From: Candidatus Peribacteria bacterium
GTDB lineage: Bacteria > Patescibacteriota > Gracilibacteria > BD1-5 > UBA6164
NCBI GenBank assembly: GCA_023898505.1
Contig: CP060226.1
Coordinates: forward strand, 1 to 64,000
Reading direction: 5' to 3'
Length of the DNA: 64,000 nt
Below the pieces are notes generated by a model. That model made no database searches. It saw nothing but the letters and a program-made list of their open reading frames with translations, and was not told where the DNA came from. Each line of letters starts with the position of its first letter. Position 1 is the stretch's first letter. The translations under genes were made by a program, and so were the position numbers. Positions 53,105 through 63,100 of this stretch are shown here, piece by piece.

Positions 53105-53491
53105 TTATTTCCCATGTTTTTCTTCGTGTTCTTTTTTTAGCTTCTGTTTTTGTTGGTGTTTAATTTCTACCCATGCCTGTCGATCATAGTCAGCTTGTAG
53201 TCTTTCTGAGAACTTCTTTAAGCATCTCTGAAATACCCTTTCTGTACGGATATATCCATCTTCTTCGAGAGAGTGAAGGAGACATATATAACACCAAAAA
53301 ACATCTCCAAGTTCATCTTCTAGATAGACAGTATTATGCTGTTTGATTTCTTGTGTTGCTTCAGAGAGTTCATCTTGTATGGCATCGATATAGGTCTGAT
53401 AGCCCTTGTAGTAGTTTCTACTATCTACATGGTGGAGAAAGTTGATACGCTTTTTTGAGAGTTGTATGATGTTTTGTATTGAGTTGAGCAT
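53105..53491 (-). CDS. MazG-like NTP pyrophosphohydrolase
   Basis: A 128-aa helical protein with the MazG metal-binding pattern, seen as IQDELSEATQEI followed by LEDELGDVFWCY (E..E then E..D). A basic C-terminus follows (HQQKQKLKKEHEEKHGK). Such proteins remove aberrant NTPs. It lies directly upstream of the HAD gene on the same strand, separated by a short palindromic repeat (TCCTCGGACTTGATCCGGGGAT, about 53054). It adds to the nucleotide-cleaning theme. Confidence 0.9.
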   Translation of the reverse strand: MLNSIQNIIQLSKKRINFLHHVDSRNYYKGYQTYIDAIQDELSEATQEIKQHNTVYLEDELGDVFWCYICLLHSLEEDGYIRTERVFQRCLKKFSERLQADYDRQAWVEIKHQQKQKLKKEHEEKHGK

Positions 53492-53501
53492 AGGAGAGAG
53501 T

Positions 53502-53768
53502 TTAGAAGTCTTGATGGTCTGATATTTCAGTGACGATAAAAATCTTTCAGAAAGAATCAGTATCTCGAAAGATTCAAAATCAGCGATATTTTTTATTGAT
53601 TCTAAATTGATAGACTTTGTACTTTTTTGGTTGTCTCAGTTTGAAATCAATACTTTTGAATTCTCATTTTTTGAGTAGTTCTTTTACTTTTCTATATTGA
53701 TTTGAGAGATTTCTTGAAATGATATATTCTCAAACCTCTGGTAATTCTTTAACAATAATTGATATCAT
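53502..53768 (-). CDS. RelE-family toxin of module B
   Basis: An 88-aa basic protein: DFKLRQPKKYKVYQFRIN, then KKYRGFGIFRD and FIVTEISDHQDF. It is clearly related to the toxin of module A (shared DFKxRQPK, VYxFRINK, FGxFR and EISxHQ). Five TGA codons are read as Gly. It follows its antitoxin by three bases. It probably cleaves ribosome-bound mRNA. Confidence 0.82.
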
Positions 53769-53771
53769 ATA

Positions 53772-53939
53772 CTAAAAATCAACAAGATCTTTTTCATCTA
53801 TCTGCATTGCTTGTTTTGCTTTATTTTGGAGATGAATTTCAAAGGATAATTGTTGTTGAAGAGCGAGGTATAATTCTTCAACAGAAGAGAAATTATTTTT
53901 TGGAAGTTGAATGTTTGTATCAACAGTAATGGTGGTCAT
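53772..53939 (-). CDS. Antitoxin of module B
   Basis: A 55-aa protein starting MTTITVDTNIQLPKNNFSS. It resembles the antitoxin of module A and ends with an acidic helix (QAMQIDEKDLVDF). The order antitoxin then toxin, with a three-base gap, matches module A. Confidence 0.78.
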   Translation of the reverse strand: MTTITVDTNIQLPKNNFSSVEELYLALQQQLSFEIHLQNKAKQAMQIDEKDLVDF

Positions 53940-54009
53940 ATTATCACTATAATAAATTATCTTTCTTAGTATACTGTATTTTTTAGTATTTCAAATTTAC
54001 TCGTATCTT

Positions 54010-54145
54010 CTTTTAGAACCATTATATCTTACTGGCTCGGCGTTGGCCCGAGTTTTGGGGGTCAGACACCGTTGTAATTGCTTTTATTCATCGCAATTAC
54101 ATTTTTCTTTCAGAAAAAACCTCCTTTAGAATCCTTTATATTACT
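54010..54145. repeat. Repeat-like 3' flank of tRNA-Ser
   Basis: TTATATCTTACTGGC at about 54022 echoes TTATATTACTGGC at the tRNA-Ser 3' end. CTTTTATTCATCGCAATTAC at 54082-54101 resembles CTCTTATTCATCGCAATATT at 4239-4258 in the tRNA-Leu flank. The inverted pair GTAATTGC/GCAATTAC forms a hairpin. No ORF is seen. Confidence 0.55.
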
Positions 54146-54236
54146 GGCGGAAGGGACGGGATTCGAACCCGTGGTACCGGGAACCGATACACACGCTTTC
54201 CAAGCGTGCGCCTTCAACCACTCGAGCCACCCTTCC
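54146..54236 (-). tRNA. tRNA-Ser (anticodon GGA)
   Basis: The minus strand gives acceptor GGAAGGG paired with CCCTTCC, discriminator G and encoded CCA. The anticodon stem-loop is ACGCTTGGAAAGCGT with anticodon GGA. A long variable arm and T loop TTCGAAT complete a class II tRNA. Confidence 0.95.
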
Positions 54237-54335
54237 ATAGTTATTGAAGTATAGGGGAAAAAACTTGAAGTCAATGTTTGTGATTTAAAAATATATGTGC
54301 TAAAATATAGAGAATAATTGTATAACCGTTTTACA

Positions 54336-57200
54336 ATGAGCTTTGAAGAAGCTAATCATCAACAAGAAGGTGATGTAAATTGAATAGAGCCATCATGTTT
54401 GATGGTAAACTTATCGGATGAAATTAAAAGGAAGCATCAAGAATATGGAGAATATTTTATTGCTAGTAAAATAAGTAGTTTAAATGAAAATTGTGCTCTA
54501 AAAACATGGAAGGACTATTTTGAAATAGCCTTTAACCTTTTAAAAATAGACGGAAGTAATTTTCAAGAGAAAATAGAAAATTACATACAAAAATATTGAT
54601 TAATATATACTTCATCAAACGAAACAATAGTATATTCTGAGGAATGATGAATAGACGTACTTTTAGTGCTTAAAGATGTACTTATAAAACAATTAAAAGA
54701 ACAGGGGTTCACCATTCTTTATCAGGCAGAAAACAAAGTAAACGAATTACTTAATGATCGAATCAAAGATATATATGGTTCAGATGCTTATTATGTATAC
54801 TTTTCTAATTGGGATACTGAGTTTGATAATACTCCCGTAATGCGTGAATATATTGATTTGATGAGCAAAGTTAGGAATTGAGAGGTGCCCATAAGCGAGT
54901 CTTTAGATTTCATCGACGAAAAATTACAGCCTGAGATAGAAGACTTTGTAGAGAAATATACTCCCTATATAGAAAGATTAAGACTTTTTGATAAGGAACT
55001 ACCATTTTATAATACTCCTTCTAATCAAAGAGTATTAGATACTGAGCTTTTTAATGCCGCCCTTGAATCTTGATTAGAATTTAGAATGAGAGATGATACA
55101 CTTTTTGCTTATACAAAAGAAGGGATGTTCATAAATACCTACATATTACCAATATCAAACGAACAAGAAGTGTTTAACGGACTTATTTATATATACTGAA
55201 CAGTGAGATTAAGTGAATACATTCAGTTAGATATCGATGATGAAATAGAAACAACTAGTACATATGTAGAAGATACATCTCACATAAGGCAAATATCTGT
55301 CCCGAAAAAATATGCTTTAATGTTAAAGGTCTACCAGGATAAAGGATATGCGTTTAAAGTAGTTGCTATTAGTGGTTCACAAGTAAATATAATGGTTTTG
55401 AAAGGTGGATATGCAGTATTTAATATTGTTTCAAATGCTCATAACAATGATAGAAAGTATGATTTGTGGCTTGAGATCTTATTGATGCACTTATCAAGAC
55501 ACTCAGAAAACGATTGATGAGATAATATTGAGGCTCCTGAACTTACTCCTGAATGATTATTGCAGAAAAAAATTGATTTTGTAAATGAGGTACATGATAA
55601 CATTTTTGATGACATTCGATGAAACGTGAATCCAGAACTTACGGTTGGGGACTTATATGTATGAGAAATAATAAAAATTGGATTAAAACATAATCTTCCT
55701 TTAGATCAAATTTTTCTTTTAATACCTCAGATATATACTAAAATTTTTGTTAGACTAAGAGATTCAAATATAGATAGTTTTATTATAGATCTAGGTCATT
55801 TTTTACCTAATAGAATGGATTTTTTATGGAAGTATAATATACCAGAAAGGTCATTCAATGATATTAAGAATGCGTATACAGCAATGCATTTTCAGGTTTG
55901 GAATTGGCTTATCACCGAGAGACCCAAAAAAGCTCTAGAAAGAATTACAGAATTAGCAGACCATTATATGCTCAGAGATATTCATATGTCAGAGTATAGT
56001 GTTAAAAATAAAAATGGAATCACTGGGATTATTATTTACATTGTAAATAGAATACTGTCAGCAGATCCTGAATTATATTACTCTCAAGAAATGTCAGAAT
56101 TATTTCGTAGGTATGATGGGTTAAAACACATTATTGATAATTGAGATATTGATGAGAAGCTTGAAAATCAAGAGACTTTGTGAGTTATGTCTGGGGGGAG
56201 CTTTGATGACTTTGAAAAAGCATCAACTTTTTGATTAGTCAGAGTTATTCGTTTTAGGATAGTTAATGATTGGCTGAACGGGTATGAGTTATCTGGAAGA
56301 AATAAATTAGATTTAAAACTAGCAATTGCGAGAAGCTTAGTATTACAATATAAAGATAGGCTATCCGAATTAAAGAAGGACTTTAATATGAATGGTGAAG
56401 GATTGGTAAGGAGTAGTTTAGAAAGAATTATGAGAATGAGGGAAATTTTACAGACAAGAGAAATATTTGGAGAATTTGATTTATTTCATATCGCTCATTT
56501 TGGTCAAGATGTAGGCGTAGATTATAGTGGTACTACAGTTACTCAAAATGCACTTAGATATCAAGCAGGAGAGAGAAAATATACTTTGTTCGATGCTCAA
56601 AATATTAACGGGGAAGAAATTTGGAAATGAGAAAGAGATCTAAGTATGTATATAAATGATTTTATTAATTCAGATACTCCTTCGATGTTGATTACCGAAT
56701 GACACTGATCAGCAACGGCATTTTCAGTTTTATACTCTTATAAAAGTCGAGATAAATTGGGGATTAATGTAGAAGGTGAACAGTCAATTATTATTACGCC
56801 AAAGGAATTAGCAGATATCATAATTAAAAGGCAGAAATTAAAAGATAAAAAATGAATTAATACTCCTGATTTTATTATGTTTGCTGCTTGTAGGTGAGAT
56901 TATGCTATTAACTTTTACAATGAACTCAGTGAAAGAAGTAATGAACTATCAGATAACTTTATCCCACCAATTATGATGACTGCTGCTGAAACATGACAAA
57001 ATAGTACGGCAATGACTGTCAATCTCGACACCGAAATACCATATGGCATTTTTAAACATGTTTTATGAATTTGAAAAACAGAGAAAACAACATACCAGAC
57101 ATACTTTGAGAATCAATTTCATAAACAGATGCAATCCAATCCAAGTTTATTTTATCCTATTAAAATTGGTGATAGGCGGTATCCTCAGCAAATAGGATAA
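54336..57200 (+). CDS. Large protein with C-terminal caspase-like dyad
   Basis: A 954-aa protein read continuously only under table 25 (about 30 TGA codons). The first 700 residues are helical and match nothing I recognise. The C-terminal part has LITEGHGSATAF (His about 790) and, 62 residues later, MFAACRGDYAINFY (Cys about 852). HG and AxCxG at this spacing are the catalytic pattern of caspase-like (clan CD) peptidases, including CHAT. There is no signal peptide. A terminator follows the TAA. Confidence 0.75.
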
Positions 57201-57214
57201 ATTTTATCCTATTT
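57188..57214. terminator. Bidirectional terminator
   Basis: AAATAGGATAAA and TTTATCCTATTT form a near-perfect palindrome that spans the stop codons of the caspase-like gene and the convergent GNAT gene. Confidence 0.75.
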
Positions 57215-57730
57215 ATACACCCTATACTCCAATATATACAACACGTTTCACGACGCATTGGTAATGGACTTTTCCTGATGCACGACTCCTCAGAGTGATT
57301 CGGCTATTTTTCTACTGGGGATATTTCTTTTATCCACTGGGTACACGATATAATCGTAGTCAAGGTTCTCATTCGCCCACTTCTTGATGGTGTGAATAGC
57401 TTCATGACCATAATGATGTCAATGAGCAGATTGTTTGATCCAGATACCAAGAGATGGACGTTTTGTATGGATCTCATGAATTCCCACTCCTCAGAGATAC
57501 TCTCAGGTTTCACGGTGAAAAATCCCTGCTTGATAGGAAATGCCCTCTTTCATTTCTTTAATAGACTGGGAGATAAATGCATCGGTTTCGCTGATATCTT
57601 GAGCAGGACTTGGACACATATACGTAGTGATTTCTTTTGAAAACTCTTGAAATAATTCCTCTCTGAAATCAAAACAGATAGGAGAGATTCTCAAACGAGT
57701 TGAAGTTAGTTGAAGCATAGAGGTATCCAT
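57209..57730 (-). CDS. GNAT-family acetyltransferase (RimJ/RimL type)
   Basis: A 173-aa acetyltransferase that uses acetyl-CoA. The N-terminal substrate part (LTSTRLRISPICFDFREELF) leads to GEYLGGVGIHEIH, the CoA-binding strand-helix region GIWIKQSAHGHHYGHEAI, and YPVDKRNIPSRKIAESLGG, the usual asparagine-containing end of RimJ-type enzymes. Five TGA codons are read as Gly. The target is unknown. Confidence 0.85.
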
Positions 57731-57754
57731 CGGAAAATACAGAGGAAGTAAGGA

Positions 57755-58039
57755 TTATTCTCCAAGACTTACACCAGATCCATTGATCGTAAGTTCAGTC
57801 TCACCAATATTGGTATTGATACCATCTTCTCCGATTTCTAGAACACTGTCACCGATATTCGCATTGACCCCAGAGTCATCAATATTCAGACTATTGTCAC
57901 CAAGATTTCCCTGTACTCCATTAGCGTCGATCTTCAGAGTATTTTCTCCATCACTGATATTTACTCCTTCGTCACCGATGTTGATGTTGCAAGCAGTTAG
58001 TAGTACCACAGATAGTAGTATAATAGTTATGTTTTTCAT
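57755..58039 (-). CDS. Small lipoprotein with NIGD-type repeats
   Basis: A 94-aa lipoprotein with signal KNITIILLSVVLLTACN and lipid Cys at about residue 17. Four or five tandem repeats of about 13-15 residues follow, with the pattern NxGDxxLxIxxxGVxxN, which suggests a small beta-solenoid. It lies just downstream of a VWA lipoprotein on the same strand. It probably faces the cell surface. Confidence 0.82.
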   Translation of the reverse strand: MKNITIILLSVVLLTACNINIGDEGVNISDGENTLKIDANGVQGNLGDNSLNIDDSGVNANIGDSVLEIGEDGINTNIGETELTINGSGVSLGE

Positions 58040-58062
58040 GTTATAATGATTAGTAATTAAAT

Positions 58063-59202
58063 TTACCTATCCATATTATCAATAATATTTTGCATTTGTT
58101 CATCAAAGTTTCGTAAAATCTTCATTGAATCGTCTTTTATGTTTTGAAATGTACTTACTCTTTTTTCAAAATCTATTTCTGTCATGGTTTGTATTTCATC
58201 TTTACATTTTTCAGTAGCATCGACCATGATATAGGTTTGTTCTTCTCTTGCCTGAGAGTAACATGCATAATAGATATTTAATCCATCCATAACGTAACCA
58301 AGTTCCGTTGCTGCAATATTTGCTCCGCAACTCATTGAGTCTAAGAAATTTTTTGTTTTATTGAAGGCATTTTCAAAGTCAGCCCTTGATTTTACATCTA
58401 AGTAGCTTCATCATCAATTCTTTGCTATATCAATAAGCTGCTTTTGAGTATCTCCTGTTACATTGAAGCCAATAACATCAATATAGGTATTTTTTAAGTC
58501 TTTTGATATGTTAAGCGCTTCTTCTACTGGATCAGACCCACAGGTTTCTTTACCATCACTAATGAGGAGGATTATGTTTTTATCTGTTTCCAGGGCATGT
58601 TTTTTGATAATTTCTTTTGCTTTTATAAGGGAATCAGTGATCGGTGTCCAGCCATTTGCAGTCAGCTGATTTATTTTTACTAGAAGCTGAGTAGTAGAAG
58701 TATCACCAAAACTATGAATTTCTTCTATCCCTTTACATGATTCAGCTTTTCCAGCCTCAGTACCGGATCATTTATGCCCATATACGAGAAATGATAGCTG
58801 TACATCTGAGTCCAAATCTCTGATATAATCTTGTACTTTTTCCTTTGCCAAATCCATCATAGTTTCTCATCCGATAGTATTTCACATACTCCCAGATGCA
58901 TCAAATATAACCACAACATTAATTCATGGTTTTTCAGAATCTGCCATATCACAATCCTTTGCTACTGGCTTTTGAAAATAACACTGCTCATAGTTTTGTC
59001 CATATTTGAGCACTAAGTCTTCATATTCTTCAGAACAACTCTTGCCTACTTCTTCAGTCTCCTCTCACTCATTATCTTGTACTATTTCAACTCTCTCTAC
59101 TTGAGTTTGTGGAACTATGTCTGTGTTTGTGTCTTTTTGAAAGTCAGTGCTACACGAAGAGATGAGAACAAGTACAGTAAATACTCAGAGGATTTTTTTC
59201 AT
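58063..59202 (-). CDS. VWA-domain lipoprotein
   Basis: A 379-aa surface protein. The lipobox is LISSCST (Cys about residue 17), after which an acidic linker leads to a VWA domain with an intact MIDAS motif VVIFDASGSMGN (about 97), WTPITDSL and ILLISDGKETCG. Ten or so TGA codons are read as Gly, including three in a row in KNGGGSYL. Cysteines in the C-terminal helical part may form disulfides. It may bind ligands or other surface proteins, with a small repeat lipoprotein encoded next door. Confidence 0.86.
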
Positions 59203-59225
59203 TTTTTAGTGATTAATAATAAATT

Positions 59226-59675
59226 TTAGTTTTCGTAATGTTCTCAGATTCCGTCATAACTCCAGTTCTCACCATCTATTTCCCTCGTTTCTCCAACCCC
59301 ATCATAAAAAATCTTTCCTTCTTCAATTGTAAGCATTACACCAACCCCATCATAAGTTAGCTTATTTCATTCTTTAGTAAATTTAACCCCCACGCCATCA
59401 TATTCTATATAATCTTTTCGTTGGGTTAATTGTATACCAACTCCATCATATATTATTTCTTCTCCTGTTTTTGTGTATTTTTCTCATACTAGATCTACCT
59501 CAAAATCTCAGGTTTCTAGATTCTTTTCCCAATCTTCTCCAACTCCATCATATATCATCTTGTTGTTATCATATGACCAAAATACTCCCACTCCGTCATA
59601 CTCTTTTGCTTGTACTCAAACTATAATTGCAAGTATGATTCATCATCATAACAGTCACAGTAATTTTCAGTTCAT
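59226..59675 (-). CDS. Repeat protein with eight YDGVG-type units
   Basis: A 149-aa protein with an N-terminal hydrophobic segment that has many TGA-encoded Gly residues (KLLGLLGGGIILAIIVG). Eight spaced copies of YDGVG or YDGIG follow, roughly every 14-19 residues. The pattern suggests a beta-repeat structure like MORN or choline-binding repeats, but I do not recognise it. No standard-code ORF covers it. Confidence 0.78.
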
Positions 59676-59704
59676 TTTCTAAAAGTAAGGATGTAAATAA
59701 TTCT

Positions 59705-60037
59705 TTATTTTTCAATAGGTACCACCGTCTCTTCACTACCTACATGAGACTTAATCCTTGAGAAGTCTATCCAGAGGAGGATAGCAGTAAGTATATGTAG
59801 CGCCATTCCCAAAAATGGTACCCATCAAAGGAGACTCGTGATGATTCCTGAGATACTTCCTCATTTTGGGATGCCTCATTCTTCATTTCCAATGACTAGT
59901 GTAGTGATATGAAGTACCAGTAGAATAATAAGAGGAGTCCATAAGAGACTGATAACGAGAAGTCATCCATATATTGGGATAGCAAGAATCGTTTCGGAGA
60001 TAGCGGTTACCAGTTTGAGGGTTTTTGCGGTTGTCAT
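59705..60037 (-). CDS. Small membrane protein
   Basis: A 110-aa protein with about three hydrophobic segments (AIPIYGGLLVISLLWTPLII, VLHITTLVIG and LLGWVPFLGMALHILTAILL). Gly residues are partly TGA-encoded. It resembles small four-helix or DUF4870-type membrane proteins. It shares orientation with the repeat protein and the VWA lipoprotein. Confidence 0.72.
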
Positions 60038-60190
60038 AGATATTATTGTTATATGGCTAAGATAATTACAATTAGTATATTCATATTGGTCTAGAGTCAA
60101 TTAATTTAAATACGCTTAGATCTAGATATATTGACAAAGAAATTTTATTAATTATAGTATTTATATATTTTTTTATACGTAAATATTAGT

Positions 60191-63100
60191 ATGGAGATTG
60201 CTGATGGTAATAGTTTCTGAAGAGGTGGTTTATGACTAGGGGGTATTTATTGATGAGAGTGAGACCATATATTAACAACTCTTCCCTCTGGCGAATCATA
60301 TTATCGTAGTTTAGTATCATATGCCACAGAAAGTGATAATAGTAATCAATATGAGTCTGAGCAAAAGCATATTAGAAGAGAATTGGGAAAGTATTGAATA
60401 CTATCAAGAAAAATATGCTTATATAGAGAGTTAAGAGAAATTGTAGATACTTGTTTACATGCTGCTGGTATTTCCTCTGAGGGCGTGGAGTTTGATTGTG
60501 TTTTAAGTGAAAATAAGAATGCTCAAATTTATTCACGTAGTCAATGTATACTTCTTCATTCTGGTTTTATTTCAGATGCCGTTTCAAAAGATAAGATAGC
60601 TAGTATTATTTCTCATGAAATTGGGCATTTAAAATATTCAGAGAAGCCGGAGGTTGTAACCAGATTTTCACCCAAAGTTAGGAAGTTTATACTTGCCAGA
60701 GAAGAAGAACGAGTTGCTGATATAGAGGCGTTGAGGATTGTGTCTTCAGCAGGATATAATCCCAGAGAGCTCGTGGATGTTTTCAAAAATGATCTAAAAG
60801 ATGGGGTGTCTGACTCTACTTTTTTGAGGATATTATGATGAATATCTCATACATTTAAAACGCCGCATGAAACATCTGAAAGAAGAGTAGATTATTTAGA
60901 GGAGTATATGAACTACCACCTACTGGCTCATACTGATAAAAAATTGGATTTCTTTAATGAGATGACTTTATCAGATATATCACAGAAAGAATGATACCAA
61001 GAAGATGATAAAGATTCAAGTATAGGATTACAATTAATGATGGGAAAGTATTCAAGTATTGAAGACCTTTTACATGCATCCATTGAAAACATAAATCTAA
61101 ATGATGCAGAAAGGAGGTTTTTATGGAAGATAGTTTTAGAATGATGAGAGGATTATCGCAACCAGATAAACATATGGTCTAGAGTTGATATATCAGGTAT
61201 AGATATTACAAAGATCATTGATAATTTTTGACTCATATTCTCCGATACAACATTATCCTTCTGAGTACGAAGCTTTTTCCCTGCGCTCATGAGTATGTAT
61301 GGTAAAGATGAGATGAAAATTTTTTTTCAAATGCTGGCAAAGAATTATCCACGAGGGATAGCAGAATGTTTAGATATATATTTAAGTGTTGGTAAATATG
61401 CAGATATGTCTATGTTTATACAAGATGGATTGGATATGTTTAGATTTCTATTAGATGAATGAAATAAGCTTCCTCTTGAAGTGTGAAAGAATGGATTATA
61501 TCTTATTCGCAACCACTTTGAAGAGTTTTTAATGACAGAAGATCCGATATCTACATTAGAGTTTTTTACAGGGCCACACCTTCACTATTTATATATTGAT
61601 TCAGAATACCTAGATACATACAATGAAGTATTAGAAATATTTATCAGAACTGAATCTGATTTGGAAAAAAGTATCAGAGATATTGTAGTTTTGAGTCGCC
61701 ACTTAAATACAGAAGAAAGGATGGTAATTCTTCGCAAGGCAGAATATACTAATATGTTTTCAGATGCTGTATATATTTATATGTTCCCTTGGCAGAATGT
61801 TGCTAATGATGGAAATACCCAAGAAGGAGAGAACTATTCTTTTGAGCTTTATTATTGGGAATGAATATTTGAGTTATGGATGGACGATTCGAATTTAGAT
61901 ATTTCTTCATTTATTAATTTGGATATATCGGTTATAGATTGCGCTAGAGTTATGATTCATTGGTATTTAGAAAATAGAAGGGAAGTATCTTGACTTTTAT
62001 TATCTTTAAAAGAAATTGAGTCAGATAAATCAAAAGCCATTGCAGATTTAGTTGCTTTGCATATTTGATGGGATATACACGCTGATATAGAGGATATACA
62101 AGGTCTGCCAGAAGTACCAGAAAGAAATGAACTACTTGTACAAATAATCAGAAATGAAGAACATGATGATCAATTAGAAATGTTTGAGCGATTGAAATGC
62201 TTGTTTGTATTAGAAGACTTGGATGATGTTATACAGAGGTTAAATATTGATATGGACTCATGAGCACTGATACAAGATGCAATAGATTATATTGGCGAAA
62301 ACGGTTGACTCAATTCATTTTATAGAAAGACGTCTATGTGAGTATGAAATGTGGCATACGAAGATATGGCTACTAGTTTATGGCAACAAAAAAAAGATCG
62401 AGATAGTTTTTCTGAGCTTGATTTTACTCAACAAGTAGATATGGTAGAAGACTTTTTTCCTGCTAGAAGCATTGCTCGAGAAAAGATATTATTTGAGGAG
62501 ATTGATCATAGATCAGAGGAGGATAAATATTATATACTTTCTCGTTTACAGATACCATTTTTTCAAGATCAATTGAGAGATCAATTATGGGGGATGTTCT
62601 TGGATGAGCATGCAGATAATGATGTGAACGAATTGTTTCAGAAGTTGTTAGAACTATATCCTACAGCGTCATTTCATAGAGATGAACAGATAAATGCTCT
62701 CTTGCTCACCTATCCAACAAACTACGCTTGGGTACAGGAAATTAAAAGAGAACATATGTATAGTGGTAATACTCTCGTACATACGGATGATGAACAATTA
62801 CTATCTTTGATGCTGTTGAGGGTATATGGGAGCATTGCATACTTTCTTCCTTCCGATATGAAATATAAGGGTTTTAGAAATATAATTGAGGGTATAAGAA
62901 ATGAAGATAGTTTACTAAGTGCATTTGGCTTATCTGATAAAAGAGAAATATTTCGTACTCTATTCTTGTGAGAATTCACGCTTTTCGAAAACATAGCCTT
63001 TAGAGCAGAAATACAAACATTATTTCTTGAAGACGCTTTTCAGTGAAAAGATAAAGAGAGATATTTAGTGTATAAAATTCTAGAGCCACAAAGTGTGTTA

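Noticed and set aside
57494..57706. Genes on the strand opposite the GNAT gene
   Set aside because: They lack conserved motifs, while the minus frame gives a clean acetyltransferase under table 25.
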